Source: Doryteuthis pealeii (lineage: Eukaryota > Mollusca > Cephalopoda > Myopsida > Loliginidae). Taken from it: 64,000 nt of DNA. Of this stretch, positions 54,422-64,000 are shown piece by piece. Location: the NCBI GenBank assembly GCA_023376005.1, contig CM042157.1, positions 66,480,594 through 66,544,593 of the forward strand. Reading direction: 5' to 3'. Every line of letters begins with the position of its first letter. The stretch's first letter is position 1. The position numbers and the translations under genes were made by a program. The notes below the pieces were generated by a model. The model worked only from the letters and a program-made list of their open reading frames with translations. It was not told the DNA's origin and searched no databases.

Positions 54422-54954
54422 AAGGGAAGAAGGCGGTGCTGCCAAAAGGTCGACTTGTTTTCATTTTAAAAATGAATTAAAATTAAATCGATTATTTAAG
54501 AACAAATTTATATTTGGAGATATTTAAAAATATACATAGAAATAGCATTGAAATTCTACTTAAACATATCCAGCATTTGTAAATCTCAAAAGTAAACAAA
54601 TCAATACACCAGGGTTTACCTCCACTACCTAGGTGATGCTGGGTAGCCACTTCTAGTAAAAAAAAAAAAAAAAAAAAAGCATTAAGATATTTTACAGCAC
54701 ATAATTAATTACATTATATTGTCTTTTTTTATACAATACAATGCTATTTCTCTCATTTAAAAAATCATTAAAAAAAATTAGTTTTTTTTTTTTTTTTCTG
54801 GAATGGATTAATGGCATTTCAGTTTATTTCGATGGGGAAAATTGATTTGATATAAGAGGAAATTGACTTACAAGTGGATTGAATTGAACTTGTACGTCAA
54901 GGTATCACTGTAGTTGCAAAATTGGACAGATCAGTTGAATTTATATGCACAATA

Positions 54955-54985
54955 TTTCGGCCAAGTACCTTCTGGCCTTCTTCAG
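54955..54985 (-). ncRNA. Hammerhead-like core with good stem II
   Basis: Minus strand: CTGAAGA, A, then GGCC, an 11-base loop, GGCC and GAAA. Stem II pairs perfectly over four bases. The fragment then continues with the AACTCAGGAGCCTTC motif shared with 9100..9150 and 13420..13445. Confidence 0.4.
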
Positions 54986-55148
54986 TTGTTTAATGTCAAA
55001 CTCAGGAGCCTTCATATTACTTTGACATTAAAACATATTACATCACATAATTTATTACATTCTATTTTATTACGTTTTTATACAATTCAGTGCTATTTTT
55101 CTTATTTAAAAAAATTAATGTATTTTTGCAGGGCTGGAATGGATTAAT

Positions 55149-55245
55149 AGCATTTCAGTTTATGTCGATGGGGAAAATTGATTTGATATACGAGGAAATT
55201 TAATTACAAGTGGAAAAAATTTAACTTGTAAGTCAAGGTACCAAT
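55149..55245 (+). repeat. Mar-N right-end duplicate
   Basis: CATTTCAGTTTATGTCGATGG, GGGGAAAATTGATTTGATAT and AACTTGTAAGTCAAGGTACC repeat 54815..54905 with about 90 percent identity; a third weaker piece is at 55425..55495. Confidence 0.7.
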
Positions 55246-55811
55246 CTAAAATAAAATATGATTTAACAATTTGTATCATCGAGATTCTATTAAAAATGTT
55301 TACAAAGTTATACCTTTCTGTTACCTGAATTAAGAAAGTATTAACTGTATTATTTGTATTATTTACTGTTTTATTTGTTTTCAAAAAATACAGCCCTACC
55401 TCTATTAACGTCTTTATTTTTTATTTCAATTGATTTGATATATGAGTAAATTGATTTATAAGCGGAATGGTTTAAAGTGAAAGTACCAATGTATTTCCTT
55501 CTAGTATAATCAACATGGTAGATACATACATTACACTTACTTGATCAATACTTCTAAATCAATAAATATTATAATCTTTCAGATTTGAATCTAATATTTC
55601 CTCTGTTTTAACTAAAGAACTATTTCCTAACTTGTATACACCTGTTGAAATTGATATCTTATCCTCAAATGCTGATAATCAATTGATATCTGATATTGAT
55701 TCTAGTGCTATTTTCTTTTGATCAAATCTAGGTAAATATCCAAAGTACACCTGAGATTTGATTAAGGTGTGCTGTACAGGTAAATTCTTACAAGCTGGTA
55801 ACAACTGCATG

Positions 55812-55883
55812 TATGTTCGGAGGAGTCAAAAATTATCCGCACTTTTGCCATAACATCTTTATTATTGTCTATGAATGCATGCA
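55812..55883 (+). repeat. Mar-K left-end fragment
   Basis: GGAGGAGTCAAAAATTATCC then GCACTTTTGCCATAACATC matches 19903..19960. Confidence 0.6.
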
Positions 55884-55888
55884 TATAG

Positions 55889-56240
55889 CTGTCCTGTCAT
55901 CTGGGGCTATAGAATACACTGACTGCACCATTGCAAAGGGGTAAGACCCCCCCCCCTCCAATGGGGCCACCTGTTGGCTGTGGGGTTTTGACTCATGATA
56001 CTTAAGGATGGTATCTCGGTGTCTGAGCAGTCCTTGACTCCACTTTGGCCATGAGGTAAGACGGATAGACGGAGAGGCACCCTTCGATCAATTGACTGAT
56101 CACATCAAGCCCTAGCACCTATATGATTGTCTCAACACTATTGCCCTTATGGCAACCCCTAACCCTTTTAAGCATATATGTGCTAGAAGGCAGTGTCTGA
56201 GGATCTTAGTGTTCTGGGTATGACATTAAACTGCATCAAG
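55889..56240 (+). repeat. A-repeat, 5' part
   Basis: CCTGTCATCTGGGGCTATAG, CAATGGGGCCACCTGTTGGC, CAAGCCCTAGCACCTATATG, TATGACATTAAACTGCATC. Confidence 0.82.
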
Positions 56241-56267
56241 TTAAGTTCAAGTTTTTATTATATATAT

Positions 56268-56690
56268 ATATATATATCTATTAATAATGGAGATTCGCTT
56301 CCGGTTTTTGTCTGTAACAAAAATTACGTCACTGCTTGCGTCACATTACCCAAAATCCTCATAACATAGAATAGATACACTCAAAATTTGAACATGCATC
56401 ATTAGACAGTCTTCATTGTTTTTTAAAACAAGTTTTAATAAATACATCACTGGTATTATATATCTATACATAGTTTGTTTTATTTTAATACATATTTAAA
56501 GTTTACATTTCAAATTGTTTTATTTTTTAATCCTTTAATGAAATTGATGATCTTACTTACTTAGGGTACAAACTTGCTGACATTGAATTTTTTACTCCCT
56601 GAGGGGTCTCAGGCAATATGTTTCAAAATCTATTTTTACATCGCCCGCAGGGTGTTTTTTATTTTCTACTAGTATATATAATGTATATGT
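56268..56690 (-). repeat. G-repeat relative
   Basis: TATTAATAATGGAGATTCGC, then CACTGCTTGCGTCACATTACC, end CATCGCCCGCAGGGTG...TCTACTAGTATATATA. A different subfamily: the leader hairpin sequence is changed. Confidence 0.6.
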
Positions 56691-56949
56691 GTTTGGGAGA
56701 GTCTCTCTGGCATAGAGGCTAGCATGGTGGAGTGCAGCAACATAGTAGTAATCAAATGAAAACTACATTCGCGCTATTACGTTCACTTTCGGACAAATTG
56801 CCTTGGGAAAGGTATGAACCCCCTCCCCATCCTCTCAACTAGGGGTTAAAGAATACCACTACTGTTTATCTACAAGTATTGGTTTGGAATTTAATAACCC
56901 ACAAAGTTTGATATGCCATTAAACAATTAACCGAATTACATACATACAG

Positions 56950-57290
56950 TGATGCTAATAGCTTTTTGATTTAGTGTGTCCTGGGATGCACATATTTGTA
57001 TTGAATGAGTCCCCAGAAAAATTAATGGGACCCAACTAAAGTTTCTTAATAGATTGTGGTGTTTTTATCTATGATCTGGGGAAATAACTAAAGCCGTCTA
57101 ACTTCTACCTTGTAACCTATCCTGTGTAATCCATTGCTAAGAAACTAATGAAATGTATTTACAGTTAGCTTGAAATGGTGGGGGAAGAAAAGAGAAAAAT
57201 ACTGGGATGCATGGATATGATTTTACTGCATCCTTTTTAGATTTTTGTGCGTCTGGGACGCAGGACACGTACCTATTGACATCTGTGCAT
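56950..57290 (+). repeat. H-repeat copy
   Basis: GATGCTAATAGCTTTTTGA, GTGTCCTGGGATGCACATAT, ACTAAAGCCGTCTAACTTC, GGGATGCATGGATATGATTT. Confidence 0.78.
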
Positions 57291-57414
57291 ATAGTTAGTT
57301 TTTAAATAATTCAACATACTCGTTTTGTTTAATATTTTTTTCAACCAAATAGGGTTGATTAAAATCAATAGTGTGCTAGAAATTCCTGGTTTATTAGGTG
57401 AGTGCAAAAGTTTT

Positions 57415-57445
<31 letters not shown>

Positions 57446-57696
57446 CTGTTGAAAAATAGCTGCATTCTACCAGGTATTCAATTTCTAGTTTTGAAGAAAA
57501 AAAAAAAAAAGAGAGCAATGGGAATTTTGCATCCATCTTATATGATTGCTGTTCACATTTATCTTGTTAACGTTGCCTTTTGGAATTATATGCTGTAAGA
57601 TCAGCAATCTTTATAACGATATTCATACTATCAGAATTACCTGGCATTGCCTGGAGTATTAGAAATTTAAAAAAATAAATCTCACATCTATATTTA

Positions 57697-57752
57697 TACA
57701 AGATGTGCCAAAAAAGTATCGAGATTTTTTGTACTTTTTGACACACCTTGTA
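57697..57752. mobile_element. 56-bp minimal inverted-repeat element
   Basis: TACAAGATGTGCCAAAAAAGT and ACTTTTTGACACACCTTGTA face each other with a 15-base centre and TA at both ends. It looks like a mariner reduced to its two ends. Confidence 0.6.
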
Positions 57753-58597
57753 TTCGGAAAAAAAAAAGTTCCATTCATTCTTAATTTCTATCTTGGTAAA
57801 TACAGCTTTGACACACCTTGTATTCTGAAAAAATTAATGGATGGAACATTATTTTTATTTATTTTCAGAATACAAGAACTACTGCAATTGTTTTTGGCAA
57901 TTTTAAACATTTTATTTTTATTTTTTTCTACAAATTTCATTTTGTATGATAACAATTTTTATAACCAGGAAATAAATTTGGGAATAATCAAAATTAATTT
58001 TGAAATCCTGCAAAAGTCACCCATGAAATAGAAGTAATTGTTTGTATTGAAAGTAGGAACCCAAGTACATCAAATTGTTTTTTAAGTCACAGCAGAAGAA
58101 TTATATTATTGTTTTGATGAAAACTGTTAATTGTTTAAAAAATATTGTTCAAGTTTAATAAAATTTAATATGTATTAAATGCATCAAGTTTAATTGTTGG
58201 ACCAAAGGTCTAATCAAGAGCTCTCCACAGGAACTAGCTTAACTGCCATCTGATAGGGTGGCTTTTAAGCTAGTTGTGAATATATGTGGAGTGTTTGAAA
58301 TTTCTGTCCAACAAGAAGGAAATTAATAAGATCTTCATTTTAGACAATGTGCTTAGTGGAAAAAGTTAGTTGTTTTATTCTTCTCTGTGAAAATAATTTA
58401 CATCAGCCATAAGTACAAAGACAGAAAACCAGAGTTTCTATTAAGGGGGTTTAGCTAATGATCTGAAACTAATTTGGAGAAAAAAAACAACAAACAAAAG
58501 GATCTTAAAATTGGCACTTAACAATATAAAAGCTACAGTAACTTAAATAATTGTCAGATTTTGGGAAGCAAGTCAAACTAAAAACATTTCAGCAACC
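57753..58597. other. No gene; AT-rich
   Basis: GACACACCTTGTATTC recurs at 57807. A 108-codon ORF (57705..58031) is low-complexity Phe/Leu/Ile/Asn-rich and looks like chance. Confidence 0.5.
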
Positions 58598-59111
58598 CAG
58601 GCCCAAACACTAACTTTTTTCATGACCGTCCCGAACAAAAATTATCAACCGTCCCGAAGGTGATTTGGACCGTCCCGAAATCAAAATATTTTTGTTTAAT
58701 TCATTAGCATCATCTATGCTTGTCAGTCATCAGTAGCACAATAACATGTAATAAAACATTAAGAAGAGCTGAAGCAGTTGACAGAAACATTTATTTATAA
58801 TCAAGAATAATAGAATAAAAATCTTATAAACTAAAATTTATTCTATTTCCATCCTTATGCGGACATTTTCCAATCATAAAAATATATACTGTGTCTATTT
58901 CTTCAGTGTTGTTGCCATTAGTAATTTTAAGTAAACTGTTTTTTGAGGTCAGTATTCGGGCAATCACTGGATGGCCAATATTGGAATGTAGTACTAACTT
59001 TTAGGAAAATTTTTTACCGTCCCCAGTAAACTGTCCCAGATGACGTATTGATCGTCCCGGATTTAATATTTATCGTCCCCGGGACAACGGGATGACATTA
59101 ATATTGAGCCC
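58598..59111. mobile_element. hAT-like non-autonomous element with CCGTCCC repeats
   Basis: Flanked by TTCAGCAACC and TTCATCAACC (9 of 10 identical). Imperfect inverted ends GGCCCAAACACTAAC / ATTAATATTGAGCCC. CCGTCCCGAA occurs three times near the left end (58627..58679), and CGTCCC-type motifs recur near the right end (59019..59082). Length of the duplication favours hAT; assignment is tentative. Confidence 0.5.
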
Positions 59112-59341
59112 TTCATCAACCCCTTCTTATTCAACATAGATTTGAGAATTATATTTTAGTTACAAAACAAACCTGCTCTGTAGTTGAGTACAGGATAGTT
59201 CGAAAGTCTTGTCAGCCTACATATTATTTAAACTTTAATTATTTTAATAACATATATCATTAATTATAGCATATGATAATGATATAATTTTCTTTTTCAT
59301 TTCCAGTGGCTTATTTCATTATTATAATTATAGTTTATTAC

Positions 59342-59597
59342 TGGCAGGGTTAGCTCAGTCGGTAGAGCGTTCGGCTAGAAACCACAAGGTTCCTAGTTCG
59401 ATACTATCCCTCACCAACTCGGCGTATGAGTAGCACAGAGATCTGTGCAGTAAAGTAAGGAGCTGATGGTAGGTGTGGCGCTCCACTTCAGACGCCAAAA
59501 ACAATCTCCTTGGTGTAGTGCTAGTGAAAAGGGGATAGACTCCCTCGCTGATTGGCTGATACCAACTTTAAGCTACCCCTGATGACTTTACTTTTAC
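59342..59597 (+). repeat. SINE-1 copy
   Basis: GGTTAGCTCAGTCGGTAGAG, GTTCGATACTATCCC, CTCGGCGTATGAGTAGC, GATGGTAGGTGTGGCGC, end GATGACTTTACTTTTAC. Confidence 0.88.
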
Positions 59598-59835
59598 TTA
59601 ATGGTTTAGCTCAGTCAGTAGAGCATCTCTGCTTTGGAATCACAAGGTTCTGGGTTAGATACCGGCTCACACTAACTCTATGCATAATCTCTGTGGTAAA
59701 GTGGGGAGTTGACGGTAGGTGTGTTGCTTCACCTGGGATGCAAAAAACAACCTCCCTGGTCTAGCCCTAAGGAAAAGGGGATACACTTCCTCGCTGTCCG
59801 GTTGATACTATAGGCCACTCTGCCAACTTTACTTA
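59598..59835 (+). repeat. SINE-1 copy, diverged subfamily
   Basis: GGTTTAGCTCAGTCAGTAGAGC, GGGTTAGATACCGG (B box), TTGACGGTAGGTGTGTTGC, end CCAACTTTACTTAC. Directly follows the previous copy, so a SINE inserted at the tail of a SINE. Confidence 0.85.
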
Positions 59836-59878
59836 CAAATGATTTTGGTAGGGGATGACAAGACTTTCGAATCCCCTA

Positions 59879-59925
59879 TCAGCCAGTCAGCGAGGGAGTC
59901 TATCCCCTTTTCAATCACCTTGTAG
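59879..59925 (-). repeat. SINE-1 fragment
   Basis: CAGCCAGTCAGCGAGGGAG then TCTATCCCCTTTTCAA; begins exactly at the end of Mar-J. Confidence 0.65.
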
Positions 59926-60826
59926 ATATCAAAGAAAGATAATTAATAGACAGTCAATGTATTAAAATTTGATAATATCTTATGGCCTAAAACACTTCTT
60001 TTTCTCTCTATTTATTTTTTTATATTTTCATTTTTTTTTTTTTTTTTTTTTTTTTAACCTAAAAAAAAAAAAAATGTAGTGACACGGGGGAGGGGAGATA
60101 GTGTAATTAATTTACCAACCAGGTCAACCTATTTCAGCAGCACTTAGTACACAAATATAGCTTATACCACCAACGCCACCACCCATAGACCCAGTCAAAT
60201 CTCAACTATAGTTGAGGAGGAGTTCCCCAACACTTTCTTTGCTAAGTAAAGAAAAATACATAGTGTTGAAATCCATCCTAACTTAATTTCTATGCACCTG
60301 ACTGCTAAGCAGATATGTGCTGCTTCCTTCAGCTTTATCCTCTCAATGACAGTATTAAACAATTTTCTTACTATCAATAATCTTGACCTCATCAATTGAC
60401 AGTGCTATTACTTATATTGACCTTATCAGAAAAAAAATACTTAATTGTTCACGTACCTTACTCCCCCCCCCAATATAAGATAAGATTTATCTACCCCCCC
60501 CACCTCCTTGGTTAGAGCTTTGTTCCTGAAGTCTGACTTTAAAGAGATAGCTGGTTTCAATCTCTTATATAAATTTCTACATATGCAATTTAAAAAAAAA
60601 AAAAAATTAACTCGAAAGGGTTGTTGGTTAGAATCAGTTTAAATATAACTCCATATATACATTATGTTGGAGGGGGTCACGAACTTAGTGTTTATCTGTT
60701 CCAGTAACCAGGATGTCCAAAAAAGGAAGTGTTGTTTGTTTTTTTTTGTTTTTGTTTTTTTTTGTTTATTTTTTAAGAAAAAATAATTTTCAATTATGAA
60801 CTGTGTGTGTCATTAAATAAAGTCCC

Positions 60827-60828
<2 letters not shown>
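59926..60828. other. No gene; homopolymer-rich
   Basis: T run 60029..60056 against an A run 60061..60074, C runs near 60465 and 60496. Nothing else recognised. Confidence 0.5.
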
Positions 60829-60883
<55 letters not shown>

Positions 60884-60994
60884 TTGTAGAAAATTTTTTT
60901 CTCTCTACCACGGTGTTCAAGATACACCTTCCCCAGGAGAATTCTCCTGTGGAAGGTGTACCTTGAACACTGAAAAAAAATTTTCTACAACTAT
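60829..60994. repeat. TA microsatellite and long palindrome
   Basis: (TA)n 60829..60881, then TAGTTGTAGAAAATTTTTTTC...GTGTTCAAG...TACACCTTCC-CAGGAG (60882..60935) mirrored as CTCCTG-GGAAGGTGTA...CTTGAACAC...GAAAAAAAATTTTCTACAACTA (60944..60994). The centre is GAATTC. Confidence 0.85.
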
Positions 60995-61204
60995 AAATGC
61001 GCTATATATTACAAAATATATTGAGCACTTTTGGATTAATATATATATATGTACATGCTGTTGTATCCTTTCTCAGTTCAGACAACCAGGATGTCCAAAA
61101 AGAGTCATTTAAAAAAAAAAAAAAAATTTTTATCTATTTATTTAAAATTCATTTTTTAAATTTCTTTTTAAAAGAATATTTCATCTCAATTATGAGCCAA
61201 TTTT

Positions 61205-61800
61205 GATTGATTTTTAATGGCACCTCGATCTGTTCAGGGTTATTTTATGCTTAGCAGTAAAATGGTGAGGGATGGTCAGATTTATTATGTTTCTTCCCAG
61301 GTTTTTTCTTGATTTTGACAGTAGGTTGTCTACAGTTGTTTGTTGCTAAATGGATTAGGAATCACTTTGCGGGATAAGTTTATAGGGTAAAGTTAAAGTT
61401 TATTGGTATATATTTTGGTTTAATTTTCTTTCTTTCAGGAAAGACAAAATATCATCTATACTGACATTTTTAGTGATATATTTCCATGTTGTTTGTTTTG
61501 TAAAAGCATTGTCTGATAAACAGCCAAATCACAACATTCTATTAGGATGTGATTAACAGTAGTGTGGGGTGTTTGACATGCTATGCATTCTGGCTGGTTT
61601 TCTTGTTTAAGTAAAAGGTGAAGAATAATTAAAGTTCCAATTACCGTCGAACTGGTAAGACAAGGCAACAAACGGTTGTAACTGAAATACAAACTCGAAT
61701 GCCACAAGGTCCACTGCAAAATGACAAAGTATATATGACTCCACAATGTCATTCAAATCAAGCAGTCAGGCAGCCAATCGGAACTCAAGGAATGGAATCG
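61205..61800 (-). pseudogene. LINE-O: 3' coding end and 3' UTR
   Basis: The minus frame 61456..61752 contains C-x2-C-x8-H-x4-C (CIACQTPHTTVNHILIEC) after LLLKQENQPE, the zinc-finger-like segment at the C-terminus of several LINE clades. The stretch 61205..61455 is the 3' UTR, matching 49095..49392. The upstream RT domain is missing, so it is 5'-truncated. Confidence 0.65.
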
Positions 61801-62165
61801 CCCAGATTCATGGATGGATCATTCTTGATTCCTATTTATACCAGCTGTCTTGGACACTGCTGGAGTTGGACTTAGCTGCTGTTATTAAAACAGTAGACTA
61901 ACTGACTTCAAGAGTGTTCGTTTTGTGTGACATATATGTGAACTGTGTATGTTATCAAATGAAGTTAGGATAATCTCCAGAACCTGTATACTTTCCCAGT
62001 GGAGCCATAGGTAAAAAGTTGTCTAGATACCAAAGTCAGATCAAAGATTTCAATATAAGGCTAGATTTTAAAGAAAAGAAAAAATCAAAATACCATGTAA
62101 ATGCTGAAAATCTTTTTGGGGGGAAAGTGGAGACTCTATAGCTAGGCCTTCTTCTAGATGATAAA
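61801..62165. other. Unassigned
   Basis: No repeat family or ORF recognised; may include more of LINE-O in decayed form. Confidence 0.4.
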
Positions 62166-62572
62166 TACTGGGTTTCCCCAAAAATGAATAAGACCTACCT
62201 GCAAAATAAGACCTAGTGTGATTTTTCAGGATGATTTTGATATAAGCCCTCCTCTTAAAATAAGCCCTAGTTGAGAGCGGCAGAATTTTGCAATCCAGTG
62301 ACTTGCAGAACAATAACATTCCAGAGAATATTATTATTTTTTTTTTTTTTTTTTTTTTTTTTTTGTTTTAATGAATTGTCATTAATGAGTTTTTGAATAA
62401 AAGCTGGTTAATGGTAAATAAATGTAGATCATTTTTATTTAGAAATTTTGTAATTTTCTACTTTGTAATGTCGTTTCTCGATATATGAAGAATAAAATAA
62501 CCCCTGGTGTTATATTTTGGAGTGAAAATTAATATAAGCCCCGTCTTATTTTTGGGGAAACAATGGTACCTG
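62166..62572. mobile_element. TIR element of the TTTCCCC-AAAAATAAGAC type
   Basis: Left TACTGGGTTTCCCCAAAAATG...AATAAGACC, right GTCTTATTTTTGGGGAAACAATGGTA. The interior repeats AATAAG-CCT motifs (62206, 62262, 62532). A T run of about 28 sits in the middle. This end sequence is widespread in animal genomes as far as I recall. Confidence 0.7.
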
Positions 62573-62880
62573 GAATAAACTGGAAAAAAAATGACACAAT
62601 ATTATCTTCATTAAATTGTCAATGGAGATTCTGGTATGGGTCATTTTCCAAATTGTCACAGGATATATAAGGCTTCCTCCATAATTATTTTATTGAAAAA
62701 GCTAACTACATTAAAATTCACTTGTAATGAGACTTGTCCCATAAGATGTTTTGCCCGAAAAGTGGTTTTAAAATGTCAGCCAAGAAGTAATTCAAGGGAT
62801 GACACACAAAGACAAGATAATCACCAATTGGACTTAAAGACACTCATTTTGTGTATCTTAGGAAGACCATATGTTGGTGA
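62573..62880. other. No recognisable feature
   Basis: A 111-codon ORF (62636..62971) ends in the CA/TA microsatellite and has no domain. Confidence 0.45.
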
Positions 62881-62881
62881 A

Positions 62882-62931
62882 ACACACACACACACACACA
62901 CACATACACACACACATACACATACACATAC

Positions 62932-62962
<31 letters not shown>

Positions 62963-63098
62963 ATAAGGTAAAAGGAAAGTGAACAAAAAAATAATAACTC
63001 AAACAAGTCTGAGGAGAAATATTTCGTCCTTCCTTCATACTGTTGGATTTTACTCCAACCCTCCTATCTTATATATATATATATATTATATATATATA
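62882..63098. repeat. CA/TA microsatellites around a PLE-like scrap
   Basis: CA and TA units 62882..62965 and TA 63070..63098 enclose GAAATATTTCGTCCTTCC and TTTTACTCCAACCCTCC, echoed in inverse just beyond (63101..63120). Confidence 0.7.
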
Positions 63099-63132
63099 AA
63101 GGATAGGAGGATTGGAGTAAATCTGACAGAAT

Positions 63133-63353
63133 GTAGTAAAGAATAGAGGGAAAAGTGAGGACAAAGGAACAAAACTCAGACCAGTTTATGTAGGAGATAT
63201 ATTTCGCTGTTCATTGAGCTCGGCTTCATCAGTCGTTTATTTCAAATAAACGACTGATGAAGCCGAGCACAATGCATGGCGAAATATATCTTCTACATAT
63301 ACTTGTCTGAGTTTTGTTCCTTTGTCCTCACTTTTCCCTCTATTCTTTACTAC
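63133..63353. repeat. Long palindrome of about 110-bp arms, PLE-like
   Basis: GTAGTAAAGAATAGAGGG...CTCGGCTTCATCAGTCG on the left is mirrored by CGACTGATGAAGCCGAG...CCCTCTATTCTTTACTAC on the right, around TTTATTTCAAATAAA. The arms differ at a few positions only, so the duplication is recent. Confidence 0.88.
63254..63284 (+). ncRNA. Hammerhead-like core (CTGATGA...GCGAAAT)
   Basis: CTGATGA, A, GCC, 13-base loop, GGC, GAAA. Both boxes match the hammerhead consensus; the mirrored copy on the minus strand (63202..63232) keeps CTGATGA and GAAA but a weaker stem. Confidence 0.4.
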
Positions 63354-63389
63354 ATATATATAACTATACTAACCATCTCTACTACCGAC

Positions 63390-63585
63390 CTGTTGGCTGG
63401 GGCTGTTGAATACATTGACTGCACCTCTGCAGACGAGTAAAATCCCCCCCAATGGGGCCACCTGTTGGTCGTAGATGGTGACCCATGATGCTTAGGGATG
63501 AAATCCTGGTATCTGAACAGTCCATGGCAACACTTCCCTTTGGCTCATACTTAGTCTAGACTGGTAGTCAGACATTACATCCTGC
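63390..63585 (+). repeat. A-repeat, 5' part
   Basis: CCTGTTGGCTGGGGCTGTTG, CACCTCTGCAGACGAG, CAATGGGGCCACCTGTTGG, GACCCATGATGCTTAGGG. Confidence 0.8.
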
Positions 63586-64000
63586 TTATGTGGTGAGTTT
63601 GGTAAATATATGCATCTGATAAATAAGCAATTACTGAAAGTGTGATATCTTTTGCTTTTAATCACTATAGTATGAATATATATAATCCATTAATTACTTG
63701 AAGACACTTTAACATAATGATCAAGTGGCAATTAAATCCACTTAAAAGTAGATAAGTTATCCAATTCTTTTTCATGTATTTTGTAGATTAAAAACTGTTG
63801 ATTCAATCTATTGCCGCCAGTCTTTTACTCCAGGTCAAGGTAACTTAAAAAAAAAAAAAAAGGTCAGAATCAGTTGGTAGCAGTTGTAATAGATCAATAA
63901 GTTATTTGGTAAGAGGGAATCTGCAGGTTTTTATTGCATTGCCAGATAAATAATCCTTATCAAGGCTTTTCTTTAGTTGTCTTTTTTTGTTCTTTAGTAT
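63586..64000. other. No recognisable feature to the window edge
   Basis: A SINE-2 scrap (ACATCCTGCTTATGTGG, 63577) then AT-rich sequence. A chance splice-like pair at 63787..63838 is discussed among the rejected items. Confidence 0.45.

Larger units (their letters stand above)
52711..54912. mobile_element. Mar-N: mariner-type MITE swollen by a SINE-1 array
   Basis: Left end TACAGTGGTACTTTGACTTACG and right end GTACGTCAAGGTATCACTGTA are inverted copies, flanked by TA. The Mar-N body proper is 52711..52873 plus 54422..54912. Everything between is SINE-1 and its tandem expansion. Confidence 0.8.
59189..59878. mobile_element. Mar-J MITE, copy 2, with two SINE-1 inside
   Basis: Left AGTTCGAAAGTCTTGTCAGCC, right GGGATGACAAGACTTTCGAA, TA at both ends. 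Compared with the 195-bp copy at 32804 it has gained a SINE-1 pair. Confidence 0.8.

Noticed and set aside
57705..58031. 108-codon ORF
   Set aside because: Phe/Leu/Ile/Asn-rich translation of AT-rich DNA; starts inside a transposon end.
62636..62971. 111-codon ORF
   Set aside because: Runs into a CA/TA microsatellite (His-Thr and Ile-Tyr repeats); no family recognised.
63787..63838. Splice-like pair (TTTTGTAG acceptor, GTCAAG|GTAACT donor) enclosing about 53 bases
   Set aside because: In phase 1, required after VPS13 exon 1, it hits a stop at once (GAT TAA), and the other frames do not resemble VPS13.

Overview
The window looks like a piece of a large, AT-rich, repeat-saturated animal genome. 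A cephalopod, probably an octopod, is the best guess. That guess rests on the tRNA-derived SINEs, the mariner relics, the very long intron and the general texture as I remember them; no database search was possible. The window has no bacterial or viral gene organisation, and no open reading frame longer than 137 codons. Almost every longer ORF falls inside a mobile element or a microsatellite.

The one confident cellular gene is the first coding exon of a VPS13A/C-type lipid-transfer protein (24927..25026, + strand). It has a good Kozak context, a consensus GTAAGT donor and phase 1. A plausible promoter lies about 340-390 bases upstream: two inverted CCAAT boxes, a perfect kappaB-type decamer between them, and a GC box. 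Three short upstream ORFs follow. No second exon was found, so everything from 25027 to the right edge is probably intron 1, at least 39 kb long. The interval from about 23.2 to 28.5 kb has far fewer mobile elements than the rest.

The rest is layers of repeats, named locally here. A-repeat: about 600 bp, non-autonomous, with an (AACC)n tail, about 16 copies or fragments. SINE-1: tRNA-like head reading GGTTAGCTCAGTCGGTAGAG, 13 loci. SINE-2: tRNA-like head reading TAATGGTTATCATTGTAGG, about 11 loci. SINE-3 and SINE-4: minor tRNA-like families. G-repeat: TACTAGCAA start with a terminal GC hairpin, inserted at TA-rich DNA, about 10 loci. E-repeat: GC-rich, with clear 13-15 bp target duplications. 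LTR-D: TGTTACATA...ATAACA solo LTRs with a 4-bp duplication. PLE-like fragments carry hammerhead-like cores. Several terminal-inverted-repeat families (Tel1, Tel2, TTAA-I, Mar-J to Mar-N and others) are present. LINE remnants include a 5'-truncated element with a restriction-like endonuclease, lying between TAA repeats.

Layout: 1-23 kb is nested repeats. 23-28.5 kb is the VPS13 promoter, exon 1 and proximal intron. 28.5-64 kb is repeat-filled intron. Notable structures are a 12-copy, 112-bp tandem array grown from inside a SINE that itself sits inside a mariner-type element (52.7-54.9 kb), a 7-copy 111-bp array (36.8-37.5 kb), two fold-back families whose interiors carry telomere-like CCCTAA repeats (1.6, 3.7-4.5, 6.3 and 50.3 kb), and long perfect-looking palindromes at 60.9 and 63.1 kb. 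The genes do not work together as a pathway: the window holds one gene start and the history of insertions around it.
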